In this document: positions 47,849 through 56,463 of the stretch, piece by piece
Layout of the letters: each line of letters begins with the position of its first letter
Numbering within the stretch: position 1 is the first letter of the stretch
Made by a program: the position numbers and the translations under genes
DNA from: Dyella sp. SG609
GTDB taxonomy: Bacteria; Pseudomonadota; Gammaproteobacteria; Xanthomonadales; Rhodanobacteraceae
Assembly (NCBI RefSeq): GCF_012275375.1
Contig: NZ_JAAZQJ010000001.1
Coordinates: 1-64,000, forward strand
Reading direction: 5' to 3'
Length of the DNA: 64,000 nucleotides
Notes under the pieces: model-generated
The model's database searches: none
What the model saw: the letters and a program-made list of their open reading frames with translations, nothing else
What the model was told of the DNA's origin: nothing

Positions 47849-48936
47849 GCCGCCGGACCTGCAGCAGCGCCCGCAAGCCGCGGGATCTCGATAAGCGTTT
47901 CCCAGCCACCATCCGGCGTGCCTTGCGCGGCGAAGCGACAGCGATTGCCGTACCGCGCGGCAAGCCGGGCACGTGTGTTCGCCAATCCCAGTCCGCCGCC
48001 TTCCGGACGCTTGCTCAGCATGCCCTCGGCACGATTGCGGATAAGGATGCGCACGACCTCGCCATCTCCCGTCACGGTGAGCGACAAGCTGCCACCTTCG
48101 GCGAACGGCGCGATGCCATGGCGGATCGCGTTCTCCACCAGCGGTTGCAGCAGCAGGTGCGGCACCGGCGTATCCAGCACGCCTGCATCGCACTGCACCG
48201 TAGCGGCCAGGCGCGCGCCGAGGCGGATCTGCTCGATCTCGATGTACTGCTTCACCTGGGTCAGTTCTTTGGCCATGCTCACGTCGCCTTGCCGCGTGGG
48301 CTCCAGGGTCGAACGCAGGAAGTCCGCCAGCAGCGCGATCATGCGCCGCGCCGCACTGGTTTCGCCTTCGCCGACCAGGGTGGACACGCCATTGAGCGTG
48401 TTGAACAGAAAGTGCGGCGTGATCTGGTAGCGCAATGCCTTCAGCTCCGCGTCGCGCGCCAGCGTTTCGGCGAGCAGCCACTGGCGCTCGCGCTGCTGCG
48501 CTTCCTGCCAATGCCAGGCACCGCGATAAAGCGCGGCCCACGCTACCAGCATCAGCGTAGGGCTGAAGGCATTGGCGAAGCCGACGAAGGCCACCGCATA
48601 CCAATGCGCCGACTCCGGCGGCGGATGGCCGAATGCCGTTTCCAGCGCGGCGCCGGTGGTCGAGCACACGATGCCCATCGTATAGGCGCAGGCGATGACG
48701 ATGCCGAAGGTGCGCGGCCATGAAGCCTTCGCCACCGCCAGCCGATGGCTGATGGCGAGGATGGCCGGGCTGCACAGAAATGCCATCGCCGTGGTGCCGA
48801 GGAAATACATCAGCACCGGGAAAACATTGCGATAGGGCAGCGCGCCCAGCGCACTGACCACGCCATAGCCCAGCCAGCCACCGAAGTGGATCAGCCAGAA
48901 CCGGGGGCGCTGCCTGGGATCGATGGATTCCGTCAT
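47845..48936 (-). CDS. LytS/YehU-type membrane sensor histidine kinase
   Basis: A 363-residue sensor kinase with four or more helices in the first half (FWLIHFGGWLGYGVVSALGAL, VLMYFLGTTAMAFLCSPAIL, FGIVIACAYTMGIVC, WYAVAFVGFANAFSPTLMLVAWAAL). The His_kinase H-box follows, ALRYQITPHFLFNTLNGVSTLV, then LLLQPLVENAIRHGI and GGGLGLANTRARLAARYG. It is coupled to the LytTR regulator. ATG 48936 is chosen because it begins just before the first helix. Signal unknown. Confidence 0.93.
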   Translation of the reverse strand: MTESIDPRQRPRFWLIHFGGWLGYGVVSALGALPYRNVFPVLMYFLGTTAMAFLCSPAILAISHRLAVAKASWPRTFGIVIACAYTMGIVCSTTGAALETAFGHPPPESAHWYAVAFVGFANAFSPTLMLVAWAALYRGAWHWQEAQQRERQWLLAETLARDAELKALRYQITPHFLFNTLNGVSTLVGEGETSAARRMIALLADFLRSTLEPTRQGDVSMAKELTQVKQYIEIEQIRLGARLAATVQCDAGVLDTPVPHLLLQPLVENAIRHGIAPFAEGGSLSLTVTGDGEVVRILIRNRAEGMLSKRPEGGGLGLANTRARLAARYGNRCRFAAQGTPDGGWETLIEIPRLAGAAAGPAA

Positions 48937-49103
48937 GGGCAGCAGAGTTTGCGCCACGCCAGGTATGCGTGGAAGCCATCCGCGTACCGGTTGACGGCCG
49001 CAAGCGGTCCGTTCGCCGAAAAGCGCAACTGCACCGCCGGCACGGTTGCTAGCCTGCCGGCCGACTCCAGCGAGGAGTCTGGCCTGGAATGCGGGAGCAC
49101 ACG

Positions 49104-49604
49104 ATGGCGAACGATGCATACAACGAGTCGAAGCGGCTCATCATCAAGGCGACCTTGATCGCCGGTTTCCTGGACCTGGGTTCGGCCTTCGTCTATGCCA
49201 TGCTCGAAGGCCGCCCGCCGCTCGGCGTGCTGTTCGCCATCGCCTCCGGCATCTGGCCCGGGGCGCGCAACGCGGGTCTGGCGGGCATGCTGGCGGGCGT
49301 GCTGCTGCATTTCGCCATCATGAGCGTGATGGTCTGGGTCTATGTGACGCTGGCGCGCCGGCGGGAGTGGGCCGTGCGGCATCCTTTCATCGCGGGCAGC
49401 CTCTATGGCCTGGGCCTGTGGTGCGTGATGTACCTGATCGTTCTGCCGCTGCGCTGGCCGGCGATCCTGCAGCGCGTGAGCATGGTCAGCCTGGGCGAAC
49501 AATGGTTCAGCCATATCGTGCTGGTGGGTATTCCGATCGCGCTGCTGGCCGCGCGCGACAGGCAGCCGCTGCTGCGGAAGGTCGCCATGGCGATGGATGG
49601 TTGA
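49104..49604 (+). CDS. Hypothetical membrane protein
   Basis: A 166-residue protein with four helices (LIIKATLIAGFLDLGSAFVYAML, AGLAGMLAGVLLHFAIMSVMVWVYVTLA, FIAGSLYGLGLWCVMYLIVLPLRW, WFSHIVLVGIPIALLAARD), typical of small inner-membrane proteins of the YagU/DUF-like kind. No firm family. ATG 49104 has GGGAG 8 nt upstream; ATG 49089 is an alternative. It lies divergent from the LytS kinase and may be its target, as is common for LytTR systems. Confidence 0.75.
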   Translation: MANDAYNESKRLIIKATLIAGFLDLGSAFVYAMLEGRPPLGVLFAIASGIWPGARNAGLAGMLAGVLLHFAIMSVMVWVYVTLARRREWAVRHPFIAGSLYGLGLWCVMYLIVLPLRWPAILQRVSMVSLGEQWFSHIVLVGIPIALLAARDRQPLLRKVAMAMDG

Positions 49605-49711
49605 TACGGCGCGCGCGAGTCAGGCCTGGCCGCCGCGCCCCACGACGACCCGCACTTCCAGCCGCACGCCACCGTTGCTATAGAGCGGCTAGAACGCGCG
49701 AGGTGCGACGC

Positions 49712-50452
49712 ATGGCGACCCCACACGGCTTTCGCATGGCACGGCGCGGCATCGAGCGTCTCGCGCCCGGCTATGCGCCGCCCCGGCACCAGCACTACGA
49801 AGCCTACGCCACCGTGCTGTTGCGCGGCCGCTTCGAGCAATCGGGCTACGCCGGGCGCATGCGCGTCGCGGCAGGCGACGTCCTGGTGCAGCCTACGCTC
49901 GATTGCCATGCCGACCGCATGCTCAGCGCCGGACTGACCGTGCTGCGCCTTGCCTGGCCGCGCGACGCGGGATGCGGCGGCGTCCATGCCGGCTGCGACG
50001 TGGACATGCTGGCGCGCCTGGCCGAGCGCGACGTGGTGGAAGCGGCCGTGGCCCTGCGCGAGCAGCTTGCGTACAGGCCCATGCGGCCAGCGCTGATGGA
50101 AGACCCCGCCGACGTCCTCGCCGCTGCCTTGATGCAAACCGATGCGCCGCAGATCAACGCATGGGCCGAGCACATGGGCCTTGCGCGCGAGACGGTGTCG
50201 CGCGGCTTCGCCCGCCTGTACGGCGTATCGCCCAGCGGCTTCCGCGCCGATGCGCGCGCACGCGCCGCATGGCTGCGCATCACCGGCGAATGCAAGCCGC
50301 TGGCGGAGATCGCCGCCGATTGCGGTTTTGCCGACCAGGCGCACATGACGCGTGCCATAACACGCCTGACCGGCGCCACGCCGACGGCCTGGCGCGCCAG
50401 GTCACATTCGTTCAAGACACGCGCGAACGGCGGCGCCAAGCTGCCGGAATGA
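49712..50452 (+). CDS. AraC family transcriptional regulator
   Basis: A 246-residue regulator. The N-terminal cupin-like part (APPRHQHYEAYATVLLRGRFEQSGYAGRMRVAAGDVLVQPTLDCHADR) binds ligand. The C-terminal double HTH reads INAWAEHMGLARETVSRGFARLYGVSPSGFRADARARAAWLRI and PLAEIAADCGFADQAHMTRAITRLTGATPTAWR. GAGGT precedes the ATG. It overlaps the next gene by ATGA, unusual for an AraC gene and its partner, so that gene is a probable functional partner. Confidence 0.92.
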   Translation: MATPHGFRMARRGIERLAPGYAPPRHQHYEAYATVLLRGRFEQSGYAGRMRVAAGDVLVQPTLDCHADRMLSAGLTVLRLAWPRDAGCGGVHAGCDVDMLARLAERDVVEAAVALREQLAYRPMRPALMEDPADVLAAALMQTDAPQINAWAEHMGLARETVSRGFARLYGVSPSGFRADARARAAWLRITGECKPLAEIAADCGFADQAHMTRAITRLTGATPTAWRARSHSFKTRANGGAKLPE

Positions 50453-51150
50453 TCACTCTTCTGCTCGCTCTTGCCCTGGCCGGCCCCGCCGATGCTCCGC
50501 TCGAAACCACGCTGCGAGCGAAGGACCAGGCGCTGCTGGACGCCATCGCCCCCGGCGACCGTGCGCTGTGGGAACGCACGCTGGCGGACGACGCCATCTA
50601 CGTCGACGAGAACGGCACGATCATGGACCGCCAGGCCTTCCTGACCTCGCTGGTGCCGCTGCCGCATGGTGTCAGCGGTTCCATTGCGATCACCGATTAC
50701 CGCGTGCAACGGCATGGCGACAGCGCTTTCGTCATCCACCGGGACGAAGAGCGCGAGATGTTCCACGGCCAGGCGCTGCTGGCGCATTACCTGATGACCG
50801 AAACCTGGCGGCTCGAACGGAACGAGTGGAAGCTGGCTTCCGCGCACGTCTATGTGGTCAACGACGATCCACCGGCGATCGCGTTGCCGGCGGCAAAACT
50901 CGCCGAGTACACGGGCCGCTACCAGGCAGCGCCGGACCTGCGCTACGTGGTGCGTATCCAGGACGGCAAGCTGATGGGCGGCGCCGAAGGTGGACCGCTG
51001 CAGCCGCTGCTGGCCGAAGCCACCGATGTGTTGTTTCTCAAAGGGCAACCGCGCAAGCGCCTGGTATTCCAGCGCGATGGGCGCGGCGCCATCGCCGCCT
51101 TCGCCGCGCGGCGCGAAGGGCACGATGTGATCTGGACCCGGCTGCCTTAG
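50449..51150 (+). CDS. Exported NTF2-like (DUF4440) protein
   Basis: A 233-residue protein with a short signal (ITLLLALALAGPADA). The NTF2/SnoaL-like fold is seen in AKDQALLDAIAPGDRALWERTLADDAIYVDENGTIMDRQAFLTSLVPLP and HYLMTETWRLERNEWKLASAHVYVV. A C-terminal DUF3471-like segment follows (KLAEYTGRYQAAPDLRYVVRIQDGKLMGG). Binding or enzymatic role unknown. It is translationally coupled to the AraC gene (ATGA). Confidence 0.82.
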   Translation: MITLLLALALAGPADAPLETTLRAKDQALLDAIAPGDRALWERTLADDAIYVDENGTIMDRQAFLTSLVPLPHGVSGSIAITDYRVQRHGDSAFVIHRDEEREMFHGQALLAHYLMTETWRLERNEWKLASAHVYVVNDDPPAIALPAAKLAEYTGRYQAAPDLRYVVRIQDGKLMGGAEGGPLQPLLAEATDVLFLKGQPRKRLVFQRDGRGAIAAFAARREGHDVIWTRLP

Positions 51151-51170
51151 CCCGGTGCTTCAGGAAATCC

Positions 51171-51201
51171 AGCGCGGCTTCCCATGGCGGGAAGCCGCGC
51201 T
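51171..51201. terminator. Bidirectional hairpin between convergent genes
   Basis: AGCGCGGCTTCCC (51171-51183), 5-nt loop, GGGAAGCCGCGCT (51189-51201): a perfect 13-bp stem between the NTF2-like and outer-membrane protein genes. No T-run. Confidence 0.75.
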
Positions 51202-51206
51202 GCCGC

Positions 51207-52052
51207 TTAGAACGAGTACGCCACCGAAGCACCCACGCCCCAGTCCGGACTGCCGTCGGTGAAGCCCTTGCTGGCATACACCTGCGCCTTCCACTGGCTG
51301 GCGAACTTGTACGAGTAGTAGCCGGTCACTTCGCTACGCGAGAAGCTCGTGCTGGCGGCTTTCTCGCGGTAGTCGTAGTACGCGCCGATGCTGCTCTGGT
51401 TGTCGATCTTGTAGCCCAGGCCGACATTCGCACCGAACACGTTGTTCAGGCGGATGTACTCGGAGCTGCCCAGCCAGGTGTAGCTGGCGCCGCCGAACAC
51501 GGTCCAGCGGCCGAAGCCCTTGTACAGATCCACCGCTGCCGTGTAGTCGTTCTTGCCGGTGCCCAGGCCCTTGTCTTCGTCAGCCGTGCCGAACTTCACC
51601 TTGCCGGTGACATCGATGCCGAAGTTGGCGGCATCGTTGCGGTAGGCCGAGTACGTGGCCGATGCAATGACATCGCCCAGGCCCGACGCCGAGCCCGTGG
51701 TGGTGGTGTCGGCGGTGGTCGTCGTGGTGCCGCCCGATTGCCCCTTGCCTTTGCCCTTGCCGCGGCCATTCGGATTGCCGTTCTTCACCGGGCCTACGCC
51801 CGGGATCACATTGTCCGGACCGGACACGCGGATGTATGGCACGACCAGCTTCAGCGACCAGTCGCCGGTGTCGTAGCCGAACGAAACCGGCACCTGGGTG
51901 ATGTCGGTGGTTTCGGAAGTGCCGTACTTGCCGGAGGTGTAGTCGACGCCGGCGCCGATTTTCACGGTGGGCGCGTCTTCGGCGTGCGCCGCCTGGGCCA
52001 TCAGGCCCAGCACGCCGAGGGCGGCGAGCGTGCTTGCATTCTTCAGCTTCAT
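51207..52052 (-). CDS. Outer-membrane beta-barrel protein
   Basis: A 281-residue barrel with signal peptide (ASTLAALGVLGLMAQAAHAE). Alternating amphipathic strands run to the C-terminal aromatic (VGASVAYSF). A low-complexity loop (NGRGKGKGKGQSGGTTTTTADTTTTGS) near residue 95-125 probably faces outward. The shape is like a transporter or porin-like MetA/OmpA-barrel family, but no motif fixes the substrate. ATG 52052 is chosen: AAGGAA is 7-8 nt away, while ATG 52058 would be too close. It lies downstream of a terminator from the Ala/Lys-Asp repeat gene. Confidence 0.8.
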   Translation of the reverse strand: MKLKNASTLAALGVLGLMAQAAHAEDAPTVKIGAGVDYTSGKYGTSETTDITQVPVSFGYDTGDWSLKLVVPYIRVSGPDNVIPGVGPVKNGNPNGRGKGKGKGQSGGTTTTTADTTTTGSASGLGDVIASATYSAYRNDAANFGIDVTGKVKFGTADEDKGLGTGKNDYTAAVDLYKGFGRWTVFGGASYTWLGSSEYIRLNNVFGANVGLGYKIDNQSSIGAYYDYREKAASTSFSRSEVTGYYSYKFASQWKAQVYASKGFTDGSPDWGVGASVAYSF

Positions 52053-52075
52053 GTTCATTTCCTTGGGGCAGCAGC

Positions 52076-52099
52076 AAAAAGAAGGCCCTGCGCGGGCCT
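52076..52099 (-). terminator. Terminator of the KADK-repeat gene
   Basis: On the minus strand AGGCCC and GGGCCT (arms 52083-52088 and 52094-52099) are followed by a T-run (A-run 52076-52080 on the plus strand). It separates the repeat-protein gene from the barrel gene. Confidence 0.75.
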
Positions 52100-52128
52100 C
52101 CTCGTCTTGGCGTAGTTATCGGGCAGGC

Positions 52129-52854
52129 TCAGCGGCCGCCGTGTTCCGGCTTGTCGGGGCGCTCGGGCTTGTCCGGGCGATCGGCCTTGGCCGGGCGGTC
52201 GGGCTTGTCGGGACGATCGGCCTTCGCCACCTTGTCGGCTTTGTCAGCCTTGTCGGCCTTAGCGACCTTGTCCGCCTTCGGGCCGTGCTCGATGTCGGCG
52301 GTCGATGGCAGCGGGCCGTGCGCCTTGGCCTGGCCCATCACCTCGCCGACCTTGAAGCCGAGCGACTTGGCGATCTGTCCCCAGCCTTCGCCGGACGCAC
52401 GCGCGGCGAGCACGCCGGACAACTGCACGGTGCCAGTGGAGGTGGTGATGGTGCCGCCGTTGAGCGCGGCTTGCAGATCGGCTGCCGTCGGATTGGCAAT
52501 GCCGGCCTTGGTCAGTTCGGCCTGGGCCAGCGCCAGCGCGATATTGACGTTGCCCCAGCCCATCGGACCGGTGGCCGGCGTAAAGGTGGTCTGCACGGCC
52601 GGCGTGGTCGCCGTGGCCGGCGTCACCAGCACTACCGACGTGCCGCCGCGCAGGCCGGTGACCAGCGCGTTGGCGTTGCCGGCAGAGCCGGCGAAGCTGG
52701 TGTAGGACGTGCTGATGCGGGTGGATTCCACCGTGGTGGTGGTCGTGGTCGTCGTCGTCGTCGTCGGTGCGGCCGCCTGCGCGGTCGCGCCTCCGGCGAC
52801 GCCGAGGCCGATGGCCGCACTCAATACGGAAAACGCGAGGAAATGTTTTTTCAT
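52129..52854 (-). CDS. Exported protein with Thr run and Lys-Ala-Asp/Arg-Pro-Asp repeats
   Basis: A 241-residue exported protein of unknown function. A signal peptide (FSVLSAAIGLGVAGGATAQA) is followed by eleven Thr in a row, then a core of about 110 residues with GPMGWGNVNIALALAQAELTKAGIANPTAADLQAALNGG and GEGWGQIAKSLGFKVGEVMG. The last 45 residues are repeats of KADK, ADRPDKP and PERPDKPEH type, highly charged and probably unstructured. The core GWGQIAKSLG region looks like a glycine-zipper or peptidoglycan-associated motif, but I cannot assign it. ATG 52854 gives the signal. Confidence 0.7.
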   Translation of the reverse strand: MKKHFLAFSVLSAAIGLGVAGGATAQAAAPTTTTTTTTTTTVESTRISTSYTSFAGSAGNANALVTGLRGGTSVVLVTPATATTPAVQTTFTPATGPMGWGNVNIALALAQAELTKAGIANPTAADLQAALNGGTITTSTGTVQLSGVLAARASGEGWGQIAKSLGFKVGEVMGQAKAHGPLPSTADIEHGPKADKVAKADKADKADKVAKADRPDKPDRPAKADRPDKPERPDKPEHGGR

Positions 52855-53267
52855 GATTCGCCCTGGCAACGCATGTGGGTTTGATGGGTTCCCCGCGAGG
52901 TACCGCTGCAAACGCGGCCGATGCACTCCGCACCTTTCATGTGGCATCGCAGCAGCATTGCGTGCTCCATGGCCTCGGCGGCGGATACTGTCCGAGTGAA
53001 GGAAATAAAAAAAGAATGCGCGCGCATAAAGTTCAGCGATCTGACGGAAATGCTTCAGCTGCGAGTTAAACGTCGGATCACGATGTGTTTTCCATCACGG
53101 AAACAAGGGTTTTTCCTTGCATCAAGCTTTCTTCAGGGAAAGCGATTCAGTGTTTCGGATGGCTGATATCCGGCGCATATTTTTGCGTTGTGGCATGGCG
53201 CGAGCTAACGTGGCGCGCGGTCATCGAAGGCCATGCATGTCCCATCCACTTTTTCGGGGAAGCCAAT
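52855..53267. other. Intergenic region, 413 bp, lower GC
   Basis: The gap between divergent exported-protein genes is AT-richer than its surroundings (AAATAAAAAAAGAATG near 53005-53020; GGGTTTTTCCTTG near 53107). It must hold both promoters and may hold a small RNA. I see no ORF with a good ribosome-binding site and no dyad strong enough to call. Confidence 0.5.
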
Positions 53268-53699
53268 ATGAAGCGCTTTTTCTCTCTGGCCATCGCGGCG
53301 GTCCTGCTTGGCGGCAGCGCACTTGCTCTGGCGTCTCCGCAGGACGGTCATGGCCACGGTCGCGGTCATGGCAATGGCAATGGCAATGGCAATGGCAACG
53401 GCAACGGCAACGGTAACGGTAACGGCAACAGTCAGCAGTGGGACGACGATGGTCCCGGCCGCGGCCACAACCCCAAGAACGAGGGGCGCCATGACAACGG
53501 CAGGCATCTTGGCTGGTACAAGCGGGGCGAGCGCCTGCCGGATCGCTACTACAGCCGCACGTATTACATCACCGACTACGAGCGCTATCACCTGCGCCGC
53601 CCGGAACCTGGCTATCGCTGGGTACGCGCCGATGAAGGCCAGTTCTATCTGACGCTGATTTCCAGCGGCGTGGTGATCGATATCGCCACCGGGCTTTGA
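53268..53699 (+). CDS. RcnB family periplasmic protein with Gly-Asn repeat
   Basis: A 143-residue exported protein. The signal ends near ALALAS; then comes QDGHGHGRGHG and ten Gly-Asn repeats (DNA 53370-53429, ten copies of GGCAAY or GGTAAC). The C-terminal RcnB-like domain follows: GERLPDRYYSRTYYITDYERYHLRRPEPGYRWVRADEGQFYLTLISSGVVIDI. RcnB family members modulate metal export in other bacteria. His-rich HGHGRGHG could bind metal. No metal transporter lies nearby. Start follows GGGGA. Confidence 0.83.
   Translation: MKRFFSLAIAAVLLGGSALALASPQDGHGHGRGHGNGNGNGNGNGNGNGNGNGNSQQWDDDGPGRGHNPKNEGRHDNGRHLGWYKRGERLPDRYYSRTYYITDYERYHLRRPEPGYRWVRADEGQFYLTLISSGVVIDIATGL
53370..53429 (+). repeat. Hexanucleotide repeat GGCAAY x10 inside the RcnB-like gene
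   Basis: Ten consecutive six-base units encode (Gly-Asn)10. Units near the end are GGTAAC. Such repeats can change copy number by slippage without shifting frame. Confidence 0.85.
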
Positions 53700-53842
53700 T
53701 CCCGATCGGCGCGCCGCGGAGAGCTTGCTCCGGCGCGCCGCGCACCGCCCAAAAAAGTTTCTCCGGCGGTGTCGATTTTCGCGATACCCATTCGTCGTTT
53801 CCCTAAGAGGCCGATCCATTCGGCCCGAACCGGAGAACGGCG

Positions 53843-54226
53843 ATGCGCGTGATGGTGCTGGTCAAGGCGACCGAAGACAGCGAGCAGGGCTTCAAGCCCA
53901 CGGCCTGGAACATGCGGATGCTCGAGGCGATGGACCGCTACAACGATGAGCTGGCCAAGGCCGGCATCATGCTGTCCGGCGATGGCCTCAGGCCTTCCTC
54001 GGACGGCAAGCGCGTGGCCTTCGACGGCGCGGGCCGCCTGGTCATCGATGGGCCATTCGCCGAGACCAAGGAGCTGGTGGCCGGTTTCTGGCTATGGCAG
54101 GTGAAGGACATGGACGAAGCGGTGGCGTGGGTGAAGCGCTGCCCCAATCCGATGCCGGGGCCGAGCGAGATCGAGATCCGGCCCTTGTACGAGATGGACG
54201 ATCTCGGCCTGGGTGCGGATGCCTGA
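53843..54226 (+). CDS. YciI-like (DGPF domain) protein
   Basis: A 127-residue YCII/DGPF-family protein. VMVLVKATEDSEQG is the first strand, DGLRPSSDGKRVAF follows, and the name-giving DGPFAETKELVAGFWLWQVKDMDEAVAWVKRCPNP is intact, including conserved His/Asp-like positions. These proteins accompany ECF sigma factors or act as oxidoreductase-like enzymes. No sigma factor is nearby. GGAGA lies 6 nt from the ATG. Confidence 0.9.
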   Translation: MRVMVLVKATEDSEQGFKPTAWNMRMLEAMDRYNDELAKAGIMLSGDGLRPSSDGKRVAFDGAGRLVIDGPFAETKELVAGFWLWQVKDMDEAVAWVKRCPNPMPGPSEIEIRPLYEMDDLGLGADA

Positions 54227-54440
54227 CATGTTCAGGTATGTGCCTATGGGTTGCGATCGCCCCGGGCCAAATCGGCATGGGGCGCGGTATCGCTGCAGCC
54301 ATGTATGTACCGCTCTGAAACCGCGAGTGTGTGCCATTGCACGAAGCGCGATCGTATCGGCCCCATGCACACATAAATTTGCAAGGCGATGCAGATACTC
54401 GGTGGTTGCCACGCCCGGTGGCGATCATCGAGAGCTTTGC

Positions 54441-55649
54441 ATGAATATCTGCAACCGTAATCCCGGCGCGCCGCGGGCTGGCGCCCGGCGCATCCGCCAC
54501 GTGCTGGCCATCGGCGCCGCACTGGCCGCCGCGCCGTTGACCGCCGCCTTCGCGCAGAGCCAGCCTTTCGTCGCTGCCGGTTCGTCCAACCAGGTGGCGG
54601 TGGCGAAGGCCTTGCAATCGCTGCCCGCACGCAGCGCCTTGCGCACTTCGCTGCAAAGCCAATGGCCTGCCGATCCCGCCGCAGCCGGCGCTGCCTACGA
54701 TCGCCTCTCCGGCGAGATCCACGCCGCGGTCGGCACGCAGATGATCGAGGACAGCCATTTCGCCCGGGACGCGGCTTTTGCACGGCTTTCCTGCGCGGCC
54801 GGCTGCGCCGACGGCAGCCATCTGTGGGCGCAGGCCGCCGGCGGCTGGAGCCACCAGGGCAACAACGGCAATGCCGGCGCCATCTCGCGCGACATGGGCG
54901 GCGTGATGGGCGGCGTCGATACGCTGATCTTCAACAACCGCTGGCGCGTCGGCCTGCTGTTCGGCTACGACCATGCGCGCATCGACGCCGACAGCCGCGA
55001 CTCCACCGCCACCACGCACGACACCACCTACGGCGCGTATGCGGGCACGCAGTGGGGTGCGTTCACGCTCAAGCTGGGCGCGGCGTACGTGCGCCACGAC
55101 ATCGCCACCGACCGCTTCGTGCAGGTGCCCGGGCTCGCCGCGGCGCACCTCGGCACGGATTACTACGGCCATACCGCGCAGGTCTTCGGCGAACTCGGCT
55201 ACGGCGTGCATTGGGGCGGCAGCACCTTGCAGCCGTATCTGCAGCTGGCCCAGGTGCGGCAGAACTTCGAGTCGTTCCGCGAATCCGGCGGCGCCGCGGC
55301 GCTGGCCGGCGGCAGCCACGACGCGGACGTGACGTACTCCACGCTCGGCGTGCATTTCGTGGCGGACAGTTTCCAGCTCGGCACGGTGGCGGTGAATGCA
55401 CGTGCCGGCCTGGCCTGGCGCCACGCCACGGGCGATGTGGACGTCAACCACGCCTTGGTCTTCCGCGCGGGCGGCAGCGCGTATGACCTGCACGGGCTGG
55501 TGGTGAGCCGCAACGTCGGCGTGCTCGATGCCGGCCTGGATTTCACGCTGGCGCCGGACGCCGTGTTCTCGCTGAGCTATACCGGCCAGGCCGGCAGCCA
55601 GCGCCTGGTGGATCAGAACGTAACAGCAGCGATGTCGGTGCGCTTCTGA
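54441..55649 (+). CDS. Autotransporter beta-barrel protein without passenger
   Basis: A 402-residue outer-membrane protein. A signal (LAIGAALAAAPLTAAFAQ) leads to a helical linker (VAVAKALQSLPARSALRTSLQ ... YDRLSGEIHAAVGTQMIED), the autochaperone/plug-like region of autotransporters. A barrel of about twelve strands follows (GAISRDMGGVMGGVDTLIFNNRWRVGLLFGYDHARIDADS ... LDFTLAPDAVFSLSYTGQAGSQRLVDQNVTAAMSVRF) ending in Phe. The usual long passenger is missing, so this is a barrel-only member. Ribosome-binding site GAGAG is weak. Confidence 0.88.
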   Translation: MNICNRNPGAPRAGARRIRHVLAIGAALAAAPLTAAFAQSQPFVAAGSSNQVAVAKALQSLPARSALRTSLQSQWPADPAAAGAAYDRLSGEIHAAVGTQMIEDSHFARDAAFARLSCAAGCADGSHLWAQAAGGWSHQGNNGNAGAISRDMGGVMGGVDTLIFNNRWRVGLLFGYDHARIDADSRDSTATTHDTTYGAYAGTQWGAFTLKLGAAYVRHDIATDRFVQVPGLAAAHLGTDYYGHTAQVFGELGYGVHWGGSTLQPYLQLAQVRQNFESFRESGGAAALAGGSHDADVTYSTLGVHFVADSFQLGTVAVNARAGLAWRHATGDVDVNHALVFRAGGSAYDLHGLVVSRNVGVLDAGLDFTLAPDAVFSLSYTGQAGSQRLVDQNVTAAMSVRF

Positions 55650-55654
55650 GGCGT

Positions 55655-55696
55655 GTGCCTAAGGGCGGTGGCCGGACGACCATCGCCCTTAGGCAC
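55655..55696. terminator. Long hairpin after the autotransporter gene
   Basis: GTGCCTAAGGGCGGTGG (55655-55671) pairs with CCATCGCCCTTAGGCAC (55680-55696), 16 of 17 bp, loop of 8 nt. It sits 6 bp past the stop and 49 bp before the GST start. No T-run. Confidence 0.75.
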
Positions 55697-55744
55697 CACG
55701 TGCAGGGGGCGCTCACTACAACCTTTGCACGGAGGAAGCCAACC

Positions 55745-56383
55745 ATGAGCATCACCATTACCGCATTCGAGAAGTCGCCCGACGGCGGCAAGGGACTGGC
55801 GCGCGATACGCGTGTCCGCTGGGCGCTGGAGGAAGCGGGACTGCCGTACGAGGTGCGCCTGGTTTCACCGAAGGCGATGAAGGAGCCGGCGCATCTGCGG
55901 CTGCATCCGTTCGGCCAGATTCCCACCTATGAGGAAGACGGGCTGGCTTTGTTCGAAACCGGTTCGATCGTGTTCCATATCGCCGAGCACCATGCGCAGC
56001 TGCTGCCGCGCGATGCGCATGCGAGGGCGCGTGCGATCACCTGGATGTTCGCCGCGCTCAATTCGGTGGAGCCGCCGATCCTGGATCTGGTCACCGTCAG
56101 GATCATCGAAGGCGACAAGCCCTGGTCCAAGGAGCGCACGCCCCTGGTGCAGGAGCGCATCCGCCAGCGGCTGCATCAGCTGGCCGCCCGCCTGGGCGAT
56201 GCGGAATGGCTCGATGGCGCATTCAGCGCGGGCGATCTGTTGATGGTGTCGGTGTTGTTGAGGCTGAGGCCGTCGGGGATGCTGGATGAGTTTGCGAGTC
56301 TGGCGGCCTATGTCGCGCAGGGCGAGGCACGGCCGGCGTATCAGCGGGCGTTCGCGGCGCAGTTGGCGATCAATGCGGCTTGA
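55745..56383 (+). CDS. Glutathione S-transferase family protein
   Basis: A 212-residue GST-like protein. The N-terminal thioredoxin-like domain shows RDTRVRWALEEAGLPYEVRLVSPK, LHPFGQIPTYEEDGLALFETGSIVFHIAEHHA with the cis-Pro and glutathione-binding E-T/S (FETGSI). The C-terminal helical domain has WLDGAFSAGDLLMVSVLLRL, including the N-capping GDL. The usual catalytic Ser/Cys near the N-terminus is not obvious. GGAGGA precedes the ATG. Substrate unknown. Confidence 0.9.
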   Translation: MSITITAFEKSPDGGKGLARDTRVRWALEEAGLPYEVRLVSPKAMKEPAHLRLHPFGQIPTYEEDGLALFETGSIVFHIAEHHAQLLPRDAHARARAITWMFAALNSVEPPILDLVTVRIIEGDKPWSKERTPLVQERIRQRLHQLAARLGDAEWLDGAFSAGDLLMVSVLLRLRPSGMLDEFASLAAYVAQGEARPAYQRAFAAQLAINAA

Positions 56384-56437
56384 ATCGTGGTGATCCGCCA
56401 CTCTCCATACCGCCAACCTGGCGCAACGCGAGACAGC

Positions 56438-56463
56438 GTCGTTCCGGCCTGCGCCGGAATGAT
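56438..56463. repeat. REP-like hairpin
   Basis: TTCCGGC (56442-56448) and GCCGGAA (56453-56459) form a stem. The flanks match the 142-158 and 23442-23460 elements. Confidence 0.5.

Noticed and set aside
53370-53429. Short regular repeats considered as a CRISPR array
   Set aside because: Units are six bases without spacers and lie inside a coding frame as Gly-Asn. No CRISPR array or cas gene is present in the window.
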